DNA of 64,000 nucleotides from CAVVYV01 sp963752585 (lineage in GTDB: Bacteria > Actinomycetota > Thermoleophilia > Solirubrobacterales > 70-9), in contig CAVVYV010000001.1 in NCBI GenBank assembly GCA_963752585.1, positions 62,001 to 126,000 on the forward strand. The letters are read 5' to 3'. Each line of letters starts with the position of its first letter. The first letter of the stretch is position 1. Positions 20,053 through 29,382 of the stretch are shown one piece after another. The notes under the pieces are model-generated. The model made no database searches and was not told where the DNA came from. It saw only the letters and a list, made by a program, of their open reading frames with translations. The translations under genes were made by a program, and so were the position numbers.

Positions 20053-20108
20053 GAGCGGGCTTCCACCCACAGGCAAGGAACTACGTACACTCGCGGCTTC
20101 CACTCCCC

Positions 20109-20747
20109 ATGCTCCTAGCGCTATTCGGAATTGACGGCGGGGCGCTCGGCCTCGTCATAAACCTGCTGGTCCTTTTCCTGATCATCGTCTATCTGGCGTT
20201 GATCTACTGGACCTACCTCGACGCCCGCCGGCGGCTCGAGGACCCGGTGCTGATCGCCTGCGCCACCGCCGCCTCGGTCTTTCCCTTCGTCGGCACGATC
20301 ATCTACACGATCCTCCGCCCGCCGGAGTTCCTCGAGGACCGCGAGGAGCGCGACCTCGAGCTGCGGGCGGCGGAGCTGCGACTGCGGCAGCTTGTCGAGC
20401 AATCCTGCCCGCACTGCGAGTACCCGATCGCGGCCAACTACCTTCGCTGCCCCAACTGCGAGCGGCGCCTGCGCAATCCCTGCCGGAAGTGCCACAAGCC
20501 GCTCGACCCGAAGTGGGGGATCTGCCCCTACTGCGAGACCGAGGTCCGCAAGACCCGCGAGCGACGGGAGGCGGGAACCCGGCCCCGCCGACGCGCCCGC
20601 CAGCCCGCGGCCGGCGGCCAGCGGCCGGCGCCAACGCCCAGCGCAGATGGGCCGAGCCGGGACCGGCCGCGGCGCTCCCCGGTCAGCGCCCAGTCACGCT
20701 CGTCATCACAGCGCTCGAGTCGCCCTCGCCCGAGCAGCAGCAGCTGA
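20109..20747 (+). CDS. Membrane protein with C-terminal double zinc ribbon
   Basis: 212 residues from ATG 20109. Two N-terminal membrane helices (LGLVINLLVLFLIIVYLALIYW and an ASVFPFVGTIIYTIL segment) are followed by an acidic helix. Then come four CxxC knuckles: CPHC, CPNC, CRKC and CPYC (about residues 100-145), i.e. two zinc ribbons. An Arg/Pro/Ser-rich disordered tail ends the protein. This design is common in actinobacterial hypotheticals placed before ndk; function unknown. The ndk GTG directly follows its TGA, so the two are likely co-transcribed. Confidence 0.75.
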   Translation: MLLALFGIDGGALGLVINLLVLFLIIVYLALIYWTYLDARRRLEDPVLIACATAASVFPFVGTIIYTILRPPEFLEDREERDLELRAAELRLRQLVEQSCPHCEYPIAANYLRCPNCERRLRNPCRKCHKPLDPKWGICPYCETEVRKTRERREAGTRPRRRARQPAAGGQRPAPTPSADGPSRDRPRRSPVSAQSRSSSQRSSRPRPSSSS

Positions 20748-21158
20748 GTGGCCGACGAGCGCACCCTGATCCTGGTCAAGCCCGACGCCTTCGAGCGCGC
20801 CCTCACTGGCGAGGTGATCGCCCGCTTCGAGCGCAAAGGCCTGAGGCTGACCGCGATGAAGCTGATGAAGGCCGACCAGGAGCTCGCCAACGTGCACTAC
20901 GAGGAGCACAAGGACAAGCCCTTCTTCGGCGAGCTCGTCACCTTCATCACCCGCGGTTCGCTGGTGGCGTTCGTGCTCGAGGGGCCGAACGCGGTTGCGG
21001 CCGCTCGCCAGGTGATCGGCGCCACCGATCCGGTTGAGGCCGACGCCGGATCGATTCGCGGCGAGTTCGGCACCGAGGTCACCTTCAACCTCGTCCACGG
21101 CTCGGACTCGACCGAGTCGGCGGAGCGCGAGATCGGGATCTGGTTCCCCGAGCTGTGA
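20748..21158 (+). CDS. ndk: Nucleoside diphosphate kinase
   Basis: 136 residues, complete. The phosphohistidine is His117 in NLVHGSDS, the NDK signature; KPDAFERALTGEVIARFE at the N-terminus, PFFGELVTFITRG and RGEFG complete the active site. It balances NTP and dNTP pools in the cytoplasm. Starts with GTG immediately after the zinc-ribbon gene stop and overlaps maf by 4 nt (GTGA). Confidence 0.97.
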   Translation: MADERTLILVKPDAFERALTGEVIARFERKGLRLTAMKLMKADQELANVHYEEHKDKPFFGELVTFITRGSLVAFVLEGPNAVAAARQVIGATDPVEADAGSIRGEFGTEVTFNLVHGSDSTESAEREIGIWFPEL

Positions 21159-21756
21159 GCGACGAGGACCCGCGATAGGACTCGTCCTCGCCTCCGCGTC
21201 GCCGCAGCGGCGAGCGCTGCTCGAGGCGCTCGGGCTCGAGTTCGAGGTCGTGGAGGCGAAGATCGACGAGATCACGGAGGGGGAGCCGGGCGAGATCGTG
21301 CTCGAGAACGCCCGGTGGAAGGCGGCGACGGTTGCCGCCACCGCGCGGCCGGGGACGCTGGTGATCGGCGGGGACACCGAGGTCGCCGTGGACGGAGAGG
21401 CGCTGGGGCAACCCGGCGGGGAGGGCGAGGCGCGGGCACATCTCGAGCGGCTCTCGGGCCGCGAGCACGATGTGCTCGGCGCGATCGCCCTGCTCGGGCC
21501 AGACCAGGATCCGACCGGGCGCCCAGCCACGAGGGAGGGAGTAGCCAGCTCGACGGTTCGCTTCCGGGAGCTCGAGCCCACCCTGGTCGAGGCCTACATC
21601 GCGTCGGGGGAGTGGAGGGGGCGAGCCGGCTCCTACGCGATCCAGGGTCTGGGCTCAGCGCTGGTGGAGTCAGTGCACGGCGACGTCTCCAACGTGATCG
21701 GGCTGCCGGTCGGGTTGCTCCTCCGGCTCGCTCCGGAGATCGTCGCCGGCCGCTAG
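21155..21756 (+). CDS. maf: Maf-family nucleotide pyrophosphatase, start region disturbed
   Basis: About 200 residues. The opening GLVLASASPQRRALLEALGLEFEV, then VIGGDTEVAVDGEALGQPG and the late GSYAIQGLGSALVESVHGDVSNVIGLP are diagnostic of Maf/YhdE proteins, which hydrolyse non-canonical nucleoside triphosphates. The conserved frame has no normal start: it contains ATA at 21175. GTG 21155, overlapping the ndk stop, is 20 bases upstream, one base short of the frame; a lost base near 21172 would give a natural N-terminus MSDEDPRIGLVLA. A frameshift is thus more likely than an ATA start. Confidence 0.85.
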
Positions 21757-21832
21757 CGTCGAAAATCTCCGTACTTTGGGGCTTAATGGCCCTCCGATAG
21801 GCTGGCAAGGAAGACTCGACCCAACGCGAAAA

Positions 21833-22873
21833 ATGAGCCTGCTCAGCTCCATAACCGGCGCACGCGACATGGCGGTGGATCTCGGGACCGCGAACACGCT
21901 CGTCTACGTCCGCGGCCGGGGCATCGTCCTCTCGGAGCCGTCGGTGGTCGCCGTCGACGTCACCTCAGGTGCCGTCCATGCCGTCGGGGCGGACGCCAAG
22001 CGGATGCTCGGTCGCACCCCGTCGACGATCAACGCGATCCGTCCCCTCAAGGACGGGGTGATCGCCGACTTCGAGGTAACCGAGCAGATGCTTCGCTACT
22101 TCATCCAGCAGGTCAACCACAGTCGCCTCGCCCACCCCCGGGTGATGGTCTGCGTTCCCTCCGGAGTAACCGGCGTCGAGAAGCGCGCGGTCGAGGAGGC
22201 GTGCCTCGGGGCGGGGGCGCGGGAGGCGTACCTGATCGAGGAGCCGATGGCGGCGGCGATCGGCTCGGGCCTTCCCGTCAGCGAGCCCACCGGGAGCCTG
22301 ATCATCGACATCGGAGGGGGGACGACCGAGGTGGCGGTGATCTCGCTCGGCGACATCGTCGTCTCCCAATCGATCCGGGTCGGAGGCGATGAGATGGACG
22401 AGGCGATCATCAACGCGTGCAAGCGCGAGCACCAATTGCTGATCGGGAATCAGACCGCCGAGCAGGTAAAGGAGGAGGCGGGTTCGGCCACGCCGCTCGG
22501 ACGCGAGGTCGAGGTTGAGATCCGGGGCCGAGACCTCGGCTCGGGATTGCCGCGCGAGGTGAAGCTGACCTCGGAGGAGGTCCGGAAGGCCCTCGACGAG
22601 CCGATCTCGCAGATCGTTGCCGCGGTTCGCGACACCCTCGACCGCACCCCGCCGGAGCTCGCCGGCGACGTGATGGAGCACGGGCTGACGCTCGCCGGGG
22701 GCGGGGCGCTGCTCCAGGGGATGGCCGAGCGGATGAGCGAGGAGTGCCAGATGCCCGCCAGGCTCGCCGAGTCACCGATGACCTGCGTCGCGACCGGATC
22801 GGGGCAGGCCCTGGAGGAGTTCGAGGCGATCAAGCGGGCACAGAGGAACTCACGACCCCGGAGGCGGTTCTGA
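21833..22873 (+). CDS. mreB: Rod-shape actin homologue MreB
   Basis: 346 residues. The actin-fold phosphate loops are present: DMAVDLGTANTLVYVRG (phosphate 1), IIDIGGGTTEVAVISLG (phosphate 2) and LAGGGALLQGM (adenosine). The N-terminus MSLLSSITGARD is a possible membrane-binding helix. It polymerises at the membrane and directs elongation by the RodA-PBP2 synthase. ATG 21833 was chosen because homologous text begins there; an in-frame start at 21776 would add a non-conserved extension. It heads the mreB-pbp2-rodA-mreC-mreD-pbp2-rodA cluster. Confidence 0.96.
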   Translation: MSLLSSITGARDMAVDLGTANTLVYVRGRGIVLSEPSVVAVDVTSGAVHAVGADAKRMLGRTPSTINAIRPLKDGVIADFEVTEQMLRYFIQQVNHSRLAHPRVMVCVPSGVTGVEKRAVEEACLGAGAREAYLIEEPMAAAIGSGLPVSEPTGSLIIDIGGGTTEVAVISLGDIVVSQSIRVGGDEMDEAIINACKREHQLLIGNQTAEQVKEEAGSATPLGREVEVEIRGRDLGSGLPREVKLTSEEVRKALDEPISQIVAAVRDTLDRTPPELAGDVMEHGLTLAGGGALLQGMAERMSEECQMPARLAESPMTCVATGSGQALEEFEAIKRAQRNSRPRRRF

Positions 22874-22890
22874 CGAAAGCCGGCTGAGCC

Positions 22891-24738
22891 TTGTATCTGC
22901 TGCAGCCACCTGAGGACGTTCCGGCGCGCGTTCGCTCGCGAGTCACGCTGCGGATTGCGGTGCTCACCGGGCTCCTGCTCGCGGCGCTGCTGATGATCCT
23001 GTTCAGGCTCTGGTCCCTGCAGGTGCTCTCGGGGGATCGCTACCGGGCCCTCGCCGACGACAACCGCGTGCGCGAGTTCAGGGTGCAGGCGCCCCGGGGC
23101 GAAATCGTCGACCGCCGGGGATCGGTCCTGGTCGAGAACCGGCCAGTGGTCAGGCTGGTTCTCGAGCCCGGGGAACTGCCGAGCTCCCGGCCCGAGCGGC
23201 GGAGGGAGCTCGCCGCGCTCGAGCGCCTGGCGGGCATCTCCCCGCGGGAGCTCCGGATGAAGATCCGCGAGACGCCGAGGCTCGGCGGCTATCCGGTCAT
23301 CCTTCGGCAGGGCCTCGACCGGGCAACGCTGTTCTACCTGCGCGAGCACCGGGGCCGGTTCCCCGGCGTCCGCGTCGAGTCCACCTACGCTCGCAGCTAC
23401 AAGCAGGGCTCGCTCGCCGCCCATGTCCTCGGGATCGTCGGCCAGGTGGGCCCCGCGCAGCTGGAGGATGCGCCGAACAGCGGGTTGGAGCCGGGCGACA
23501 TCGTCGGTCAGGCGGGGGTCGAGTACTCCTACGACCGCTACCTGCGCGGCGTCCCGGGCGAGAGAAGGATCCAGGTCGATGCCCTCGGCCGGCCGAAGGG
23601 GACACTCGCGAGCGAGGCCGGCAGCCCCGGCGACAACCTTCGCCTCAGCCTTGACTCCTCCCTGCAGGCGATCGGTGAGGAGGCGCTCGAGTCCAGGGGG
23701 CTGCCCGGCGCCTTCGTCGCGATGAACGTCAATTCGGGCGCGGTGCTGGCGATCGGCTCGTATCCCGCCTTCGACCCGGCCTTTTACACCAAGCCCCACT
23801 CCCGGGCCGAGTACCGGGCGCTCGAGGAGCGTCCTGGTGACCCGCTCGTCAACCGCGCCGGCCAGGGCGGCTATCCAACCGGCTCCGCTTTCAAGCCGAT
23901 CATCGCCACCGCGGCGCTGGAGGAGGGCCTGATCGACCCCGACACGATCTTCCAGGACACCGGCTCCCTCGACGTCGGCGGCGCGGTCCTCCACAACGCG
24001 GGCGGTGCCGCAAACGGGCCGGTGAACATGAGCGACGCGCTCAAGGTCTCCTCGGACGTCTACTTCTACAGCCTCGGTCTCGAGGCGCAAGCGGATGGAA
24101 ACCACGGCCAGCTCCAGGACTGGGCGCGGAGGTTCGGGCTCGGGGAGAGACCCGGCATCGACCTGCCCGCCCAGGGTCCCGGGCTGATCCCGACACCGGC
24201 CTGGCGCAACCGCCTCTATCAGAAGGGAACGAATCCCTACATCGATCGGCCCTGGACGCAGGGAGACAACGTCAACCTCGCGGTTGGGCAGGGCGATGTC
24301 CAGGTCACCCCGCTTCAGCTGGCCCGGGCCTACGCGGCGATCGCCAACGGCGGCACCCTGGTGACGCCGCACCTCGGCAAGCGGATCGAGGGCCTCGACG
24401 GGCGCACGGTGGCAAGGATTCGGCCTCCGCCGCGACGCCGGCTCCAGATCTCCGCCGTCACCCGGGAAACGGTCCTGGATGGAATGGAGAGGGCGGCGAT
24501 GGAGCCCGGGGGGACGTCCTACTCGGTGTTCGGCGGCTTCCCCTTCGCGGTCGCCGGCAAGACCGGCACCGCCGAGCGTGGCGAGGGAGCCGAGGATCAG
24601 TCTTGGTACGGCGCGATCGCGCCCGTCAGGGATCCGCGGATCGTCGTGGTGGCGACTGTGGAGCGGGGCGGATTCGGGGTCGAGTCGGCGGCCCCGGTGG
24701 TCGCTCGGGTCCTCGAGCGGTACTTCGGGCTGAAGTGA
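22891..24738 (+). CDS. mrdA: Penicillin-binding protein 2 (class B transpeptidase), copy 1
   Basis: 615 residues. One membrane helix near residues 25-47 (LRIAVLTGLLLAALLMILF) is followed by the PBP dimerisation domain (RVREFRVQAPRGEIVDRRG). The transpeptidase motifs are SAFK (Ser332-Lys335), SSD (387-389) and KTG (557-559). It cross-links peptidoglycan outside the membrane, together with its RodA partner, whose ATG overlaps this stop (TGATG). TTG 22891 is the start, 15 nt after mreB. It is clearly paralogous to the second PBP2 at 27.5-29.3 kb, sharing long stretches such as VDALGRP, NLAVGQGD and AVAYAAIANGG-like text. Confidence 0.93.
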   Translation: MYLLQPPEDVPARVRSRVTLRIAVLTGLLLAALLMILFRLWSLQVLSGDRYRALADDNRVREFRVQAPRGEIVDRRGSVLVENRPVVRLVLEPGELPSSRPERRRELAALERLAGISPRELRMKIRETPRLGGYPVILRQGLDRATLFYLREHRGRFPGVRVESTYARSYKQGSLAAHVLGIVGQVGPAQLEDAPNSGLEPGDIVGQAGVEYSYDRYLRGVPGERRIQVDALGRPKGTLASEAGSPGDNLRLSLDSSLQAIGEEALESRGLPGAFVAMNVNSGAVLAIGSYPAFDPAFYTKPHSRAEYRALEERPGDPLVNRAGQGGYPTGSAFKPIIATAALEEGLIDPDTIFQDTGSLDVGGAVLHNAGGAANGPVNMSDALKVSSDVYFYSLGLEAQADGNHGQLQDWARRFGLGERPGIDLPAQGPGLIPTPAWRNRLYQKGTNPYIDRPWTQGDNVNLAVGQGDVQVTPLQLARAYAAIANGGTLVTPHLGKRIEGLDGRTVARIRPPPRRRLQISAVTRETVLDGMERAAMEPGGTSYSVFGGFPFAVAGKTGTAERGEGAEDQSWYGAIAPVRDPRIVVVATVERGGFGVESAAPVVARVLERYFGLK

Positions 24739-26019
24739 TGGAGGCGGCAAGGCAGATCACCTTCGCGCCCCGGCGATCGAGAGTCGCCGAGGCTCTTCGC
24801 CTCCGCTATGTGGACCGGGTGATGCTGGCCGCCTCGGTCGCCCTGATCGCGTTCAGCGTCTTCACCCTCGCGAGCGTCACCCATGATGAGCAAGCGGGGG
24901 GGCCGCTATATTCTCGCCACCCGTCAGGCGCTCTATGCCGTCGTCGGGATCGCGCTGATGGTCGCGATCTGGCGCCTCGACTACTCGCGACTTCGCGACC
25001 TTCGGGTCACGATCTATACGGTGATGATCGCCTCGATTGCCGCCGTCCTGCTCTTCGGGACTGCGGTGAGAGGATCGCACCGCTGGATCGAGCTCGGCGA
25101 CTTCCGCTTTCAGCCCGCCGAGCTCGCCAAGGTCCTTCTCTGTGTCTCGCTCGCGGCCCTGGTCTTCGAGCGCGTCCGCCGACCCTTCGGCATCCGTCAG
25201 ACCTTGGCCCTCTTCGCCCTCGGGCTGGCCCCCGCCGCGCTCGTCTTTCTCCAGCCGGACCTCGGCAGCGGTCTGGTGCTGGTGGTGATCGCATTCGCGG
25301 TGCTCTTCTTTGCCGGGATCCCATGGCAGCACTTCGCCGCGATCGCCGCCGTCGCAGCGACGCTGGCCGGGAGCGTGTTGGCTCTCGGCCCCGTGATCGG
25401 GATCGACGTCCTTCGCGGCTACCAGGAGGACCGCCTGACCTCCTTCCTACACCCGAGCGAGGACCCGGGCGACGCCAGCTACCAGGTGAACCAGTCCGTG
25501 ATCGCAGTGGGATCGGGCGAGGGGACCGGGCGGGGCGAGGAGGCCACCCAGACGGAGTTCCTCTTCCTCCCCGAGCGTCACACCGACTTCGTCTTCGCCG
25601 CGATCGGCGAGCGCTTCGGCTTCGCCGGGGCGGCCCTCGTCGTTTGCCTGTACGGCCTGCTCCTCGGCCGGGGGCTTCGGGTGATGCAGCGTTCCCGAAG
25701 CTTCTACGGAACTGTGGTCGCGGGGGGAATCGTCGCGATGCTCGGGTTCCAGATCGTCGTCAACGTCGGCATGAACCTCGGATTGATGCCGGTCACCGGG
25801 GTGACGCTCCCCCTGATGAGCTACGGCGGCTCGTCGGTCCTCGCCACTTTCCTGGCGCTCGGGCTTCTGCAGGGCATCCACGTCCAGGCGGCTCGCGCCC
25901 GAACTCTTTCAGCTCCGTTGAGGCGGTCCGCTACATTCGAGCCGCTCACGGCCGTGGCTGGGCTGGCCGACCATCGCACGAGAAAGGGGCGCCGCAGCCG
26001 GGCGCCCACCAAGACTTGA
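24738..26019 (+). CDS. rodA: RodA/FtsW-type peptidoglycan glycosyltransferase, copy 1, frameshifted
   Basis: SEDS polytopic membrane protein. From ATG 24738 the N-terminus reads MEAARQITFAPRRSR and VALIAFSVFTLASVTHDEQAGGPLY; after 24905-24915 the frame changes and continues LATRQALYAVVGIALMV. Alignment to copy 2 (GQPLYFMLRQSVYAVIGIALM) places the one-base shift at about CTATATTCTCGCC. The signature RWIELG, FQPAELAKV, the loop FLFLPERHTDFVFAAIGE and PVTGVTLPLMSYGGSS are all present. Polymerises lipid II at the membrane with PBP2 copy 1. The tail (about 35 residues after HVQAARAR) is basic and not conserved. Confidence 0.9.
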
Positions 26020-26035
26020 GCCTGAGGACAACGAC

Positions 26036-26899
26036 ATGTACCGCAAGCAGGTGCGCCGCCGACGGGCGGTGCTGTTGCTGCTCGTCGCCGCCTCGCTGAC
26101 GCTTCTCAGCCTCTACTACCGCGAGGGAAATGGCGGGCCGCTACATGGCTTCGAGCGGGCCGTCTCGACCGTCCTCGGGCCTCTCGAGGAGGGGGCCGAC
26201 CGCGCCCTGAAGCCGGCCCAGGACCTGGTCAACTGGTTCCAGGAGACCTTCGAGGCGCGCGGCGACAACAAGGAGCTCCGCGACGAGGTCGCGGACCTGC
26301 GCGATCAGCTGGCGCAGGCGCAGACCGCCGCCCAGCAGAGCGAGGAGCTGGCGAAGCTCGACGCGCTCACCGGCGGCGGGCTGGTGCCCGAGGGAAAGCA
26401 GGCAGTGACCTCGCGGGTGATCGGGCGCTCGCCGACCGTCTGGTACTCGACGGTGACGATCGACAAGGGCTCGAGCGCGGGGATCGCGGTCGACGATCCG
26501 GTGATCGCCGCCGACGGGCTCGCCGGGCGGATCAGCCAGGTCACCCGGGGGACCGCGCAGGTGACCCTGATCACCGACGCGAACAGCTCGGTGACGGCTC
26601 GGGTTCAGCCCGGGGGTGCGAGCGGGGTGGTCGAGCCGAATGTCGGCAACCCGCGCGACCTCACCCTCAACTTCGTCGAGCCCGGTGAGGAGATCGACGA
26701 GGGACAGATGGTGGTGACCGCCGGGTTCTCGGCGGGGGCCCTGGGCTCGCTGTTCCCGCCGGGAATCCCGATCGGCGAGGTCACCGACTCGACCCTCGAG
26801 GAGCAGCAGGCCTACCAGCGGGTCCACCTCGAGGCATTCGCCGACCTTCGGGACATGGAGTACGTCCAGGTCCTTGTCAACGCGGGGGGATCGAAGTGA
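26036..26899 (+). CDS. mreC: Cell-shape protein MreC
   Basis: 287 residues. A short basic N-terminus (MYRKQVRRRRAVLLLL) leads into one membrane helix, a coiled coil at about residues 70-110 (DNKELRDEVADLRDQLAQAQ) and the periplasm-facing beta domain with VIGRSPTVWYSTVTIDKGSSAGI and VTAGFSAGALGSLFPPGIPIGEV, diagnostic of MreC. It links MreB filaments to PBP2-RodA. The ATG is preceded by GAGGA. It overlaps mreD by 4 nt. Confidence 0.95.
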   Translation: MYRKQVRRRRAVLLLLVAASLTLLSLYYREGNGGPLHGFERAVSTVLGPLEEGADRALKPAQDLVNWFQETFEARGDNKELRDEVADLRDQLAQAQTAAQQSEELAKLDALTGGGLVPEGKQAVTSRVIGRSPTVWYSTVTIDKGSSAGIAVDDPVIAADGLAGRISQVTRGTAQVTLITDANSSVTARVQPGGASGVVEPNVGNPRDLTLNFVEPGEEIDEGQMVVTAGFSAGALGSLFPPGIPIGEVTDSTLEEQQAYQRVHLEAFADLRDMEYVQVLVNAGGSK

Positions 26900-27459
26900 T
26901 CCTGACGACCCCGATCATCGTCCGGCTAGCGCTTCTGATCCTGGCGACCGCCCTCGCGCAGGTCACCTGCTTCGCGGGGATGGTGATCTTCGGCACCAGC
27001 CCCGACGTCGCGATCCTCGTGGTGATGTCGCTGGGGCTGCTCGGTGGCAGCGTCGCGGGCTCGGTCTCCGGCTTCACCACCGGGCTGTTGATCGACTGCC
27101 TCCTGCTCCAGACCCTCGGGGCGTTCGCGCTCGCGATGCTGGCGGTCGGCTACGTCGCCGGGCGCTACCGCGAGAACGTCGGCCGGCCCACCCGCGGCGT
27201 GGTGCCGCTGCTCGGCGGCGCCTTCACCCTGATCGGCCTGGTCGCCTTCGCCGCGATCCAGGTCGGGACCGGCGTCGATGCCGACGTCAGCACGATCGTC
27301 ATCCGCGACGCCGCGATCAAGACCCTGATCGGCGCGGCGCTCGCGATTCCGGTCCTTCTACTCGTCAGACTCCTGGTGCGGCCCGCGTTGATCGACGAGC
27401 GCCACTCGGCGCGCCGGCCGATGGCGCCTCGGGCCGCCGAGACCCAAACAGGCAACTGA
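26896..27459 (+). CDS. mreD: Cell-shape membrane protein MreD
   Basis: 187 residues with about five membrane helices; the second half of the first hydrophobic block (FGTSPDVAILVVMSLGLLGGSVAGSVSG) and GFTTGLLIDCLLLQTLGAFALAM fit MreD. Its position directly between mreC (GTGA overlap) and a PBP2 gene (TGATG overlap) supports the call more strongly than sequence, as MreD is poorly conserved. Works with MreC and PBP2 in elongation. Confidence 0.9.
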   Translation: MILTTPIIVRLALLILATALAQVTCFAGMVIFGTSPDVAILVVMSLGLLGGSVAGSVSGFTTGLLIDCLLLQTLGAFALAMLAVGYVAGRYRENVGRPTRGVVPLLGGAFTLIGLVAFAAIQVGTGVDADVSTIVIRDAAIKTLIGAALAIPVLLLVRLLVRPALIDERHSARRPMAPRAAETQTGN

Positions 27460-29348
27460 TGATGTACCGGCACCGACCAGAAGATGAGCCGCCGCGCGGC
27501 ACCTCATCGCTCGCAGTCAGGGTCGCGATCATCACCGCGCTCGCGATCGCGATCTTCTCGGTGATCTTCCTCCGGCTCTGGTACCTGGAGGTGCTGTCCG
27601 GCGACAAGTACCTCGACCTCGCCAACGACAATCGGGTTCGCGAGATCCGGGTCCAGGCTCCGCGCGGGGACGTCCTCGACCGCGACGGCAAGATCCTGGT
27701 CGCCAACCGAACCGATCTCGCCCTCCAGGTCCAGCCCCAGGACCTGCCCAAGCCGGGGCCGGAACGCGGGGCGGTGCTGCGCCGGCTCGAGGACGTCACC
27801 GGGATGGCACCGAGGGAGATCGAGAGCGAGATCGCGGCCGTGCAGAAGGTGTCTGCGAGCAGCCCGGTGATCCTCGCCAAGGGGCTGGGAGCGGACAAGG
27901 TCTACTACCTCCGAGAGAACCAGGAGCGCTTTCCCGGGGTGAGCGTCGAGCGGGTCTTCGCACGCGAGTACAAGCAGGGCAGCATCGCCGCCCACCTCTT
28001 CGGCAACGTCGGTGAGGTGACCGCCGAGCAGCTGAAGGAGCCCCGCTACGCGGGCCTCGAGCAGGCCGACCTCGTCGGCCAGTCCGGGATCGAATACGAG
28101 TACGACCGCTTCCTCCGGGGCCGGGCGGGCACCGACCGGGTCCAGGTGGACGCGCTCGGGCGACCGACCCGTCAGCTCGAGGGGAAGCCGGCCGAGGCGG
28201 GCGACAACGTCCGCCTGACGATCGACTCCGACCTCCAGGCCTACGGCGAGGGCGCCCTCGACTCATTCGGCCTCCCGGGGGCCTTTGTGGTGATGAACGT
28301 TCAGGACGGCTCGATCCTGGCGATGGGCTCGCGCCCCAACTTCGATCCCTCGATCTTCACCCGGCCGATCACCGAGCGGCAGTACCGCGCCCTGACCTCC
28401 AGGAAGACCGACGCGCCGCTTGCCAACCGGGCGATCCAGGGCCTGTACCCGACTGGATCGGTGTTCAAGGCGATCACCGCGACGGCGGCGCTCCAGGACG
28501 GGCTGATCGACCCGAACGCGATCGTCAACGACACCGGCAGGCTCAAGGTCGACACCGTGGTCTTCAAGAACGCCGGCGATCAGGTCTACGGCCCGATCAA
28601 CATGAGCGACGCCTTCAAGGTGTCCTCGGACATCTACTTCTACCTCCTCGGGCTGAAGGCGAAGACCAACCAGGGCGGCGGGCAGATCCAGGACTGGGCG
28701 CGCCGCCTCGGCATCGGCGAGCCGACCGGGATCGACCTGCCGGCCGAGGTCGAGGGGCTGGTGCCGAACCCCTCGTGGCGCAACCGCCTCTACCGGGAGG
28801 GGCTCACCGATCGCCGCTGGAGCGCCGGCGACAACATCAACCTCGCCGTGGGCCAGGGCGACCTGCAGGCCGATCCGCTCCAGATGGCGGTCGCCTACGC
28901 GGCGATCGCCAACGGAGGCCGGGTGGTGCGACCGCACCTCGCCGAGCAGGTTGAGAGCGTCACCGGCGAGGTCCTGGAGGAGATCCGGCCGGCGCCGAAG
29001 CGGCAGCTGAGCATCGACGATGGCACCCGGAGCACGATCATGGGCGGCCTCACCAGGGCGGCGATGGAGGAGGGGGGGACCTCGTACCCGGTCTTCGGCA
29101 ATTTCCCATTCCCGATCGCGGGCAAGACGGGGACCGCCGAGCGCGGCACCACCATCCCCGACCAGTCCTGGTACCTGGCGCTCGCCCCCGCCGACAATCC
29201 GGAGGTCGTGGTCGCGGTGACGATCGAGCGGGGCGGCTTCGGGGTCGACGCGGCCGCCCCGGTGGCCGCCCGGATGCTCGAGAACTACTTCAAGCTGCCG
29301 ATCACTCCGGCGGTCCCCGTTTCCATCAAGCCCGGGACGCAGGAGTGA
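27459..29348 (+). CDS. mrdA: Penicillin-binding protein 2, copy 2
   Basis: 629 residues. Membrane helix near residues 25-46 (IITALAIAIFSVIFLRLWYL), dimerisation domain RVREIRVQAPRGDVLDRDG, and transpeptidase motifs SVFK (Ser334-Lys337), SSD in KVSSDIYFY, and KTG (Lys556). ATG 27459 overlaps the mreD stop (TGATG); ATG 27462 is equally possible. It is followed after 34 nt by rodA copy 2, so this pair repeats the order seen upstream of mreC. Compared with copy 1, it has a longer C-terminus (…PVSIKPGTQE) and different loops around the active site, which may tune the partner or the substrate. Confidence 0.94.
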   Translation: MMYRHRPEDEPPRGTSSLAVRVAIITALAIAIFSVIFLRLWYLEVLSGDKYLDLANDNRVREIRVQAPRGDVLDRDGKILVANRTDLALQVQPQDLPKPGPERGAVLRRLEDVTGMAPREIESEIAAVQKVSASSPVILAKGLGADKVYYLRENQERFPGVSVERVFAREYKQGSIAAHLFGNVGEVTAEQLKEPRYAGLEQADLVGQSGIEYEYDRFLRGRAGTDRVQVDALGRPTRQLEGKPAEAGDNVRLTIDSDLQAYGEGALDSFGLPGAFVVMNVQDGSILAMGSRPNFDPSIFTRPITERQYRALTSRKTDAPLANRAIQGLYPTGSVFKAITATAALQDGLIDPNAIVNDTGRLKVDTVVFKNAGDQVYGPINMSDAFKVSSDIYFYLLGLKAKTNQGGGQIQDWARRLGIGEPTGIDLPAEVEGLVPNPSWRNRLYREGLTDRRWSAGDNINLAVGQGDLQADPLQMAVAYAAIANGGRVVRPHLAEQVESVTGEVLEEIRPAPKRQLSIDDGTRSTIMGGLTRAAMEEGGTSYPVFGNFPFPIAGKTGTAERGTTIPDQSWYLALAPADNPEVVVAVTIERGGFGVDAAAPVAARMLENYFKLPITPAVPVSIKPGTQE

Positions 29349-29382
29349 CGGCTATATCCAGACCTGGGGCTAACCTCTCGTG

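Noticed and set aside
22450..24750. 766-residue minus-strand frame opposite PBP2
   Set aside because: It mirrors the PBP2 and mreB coding regions, is Arg/Pro/Asp-rich and shows no domain; a high-GC codon shadow.
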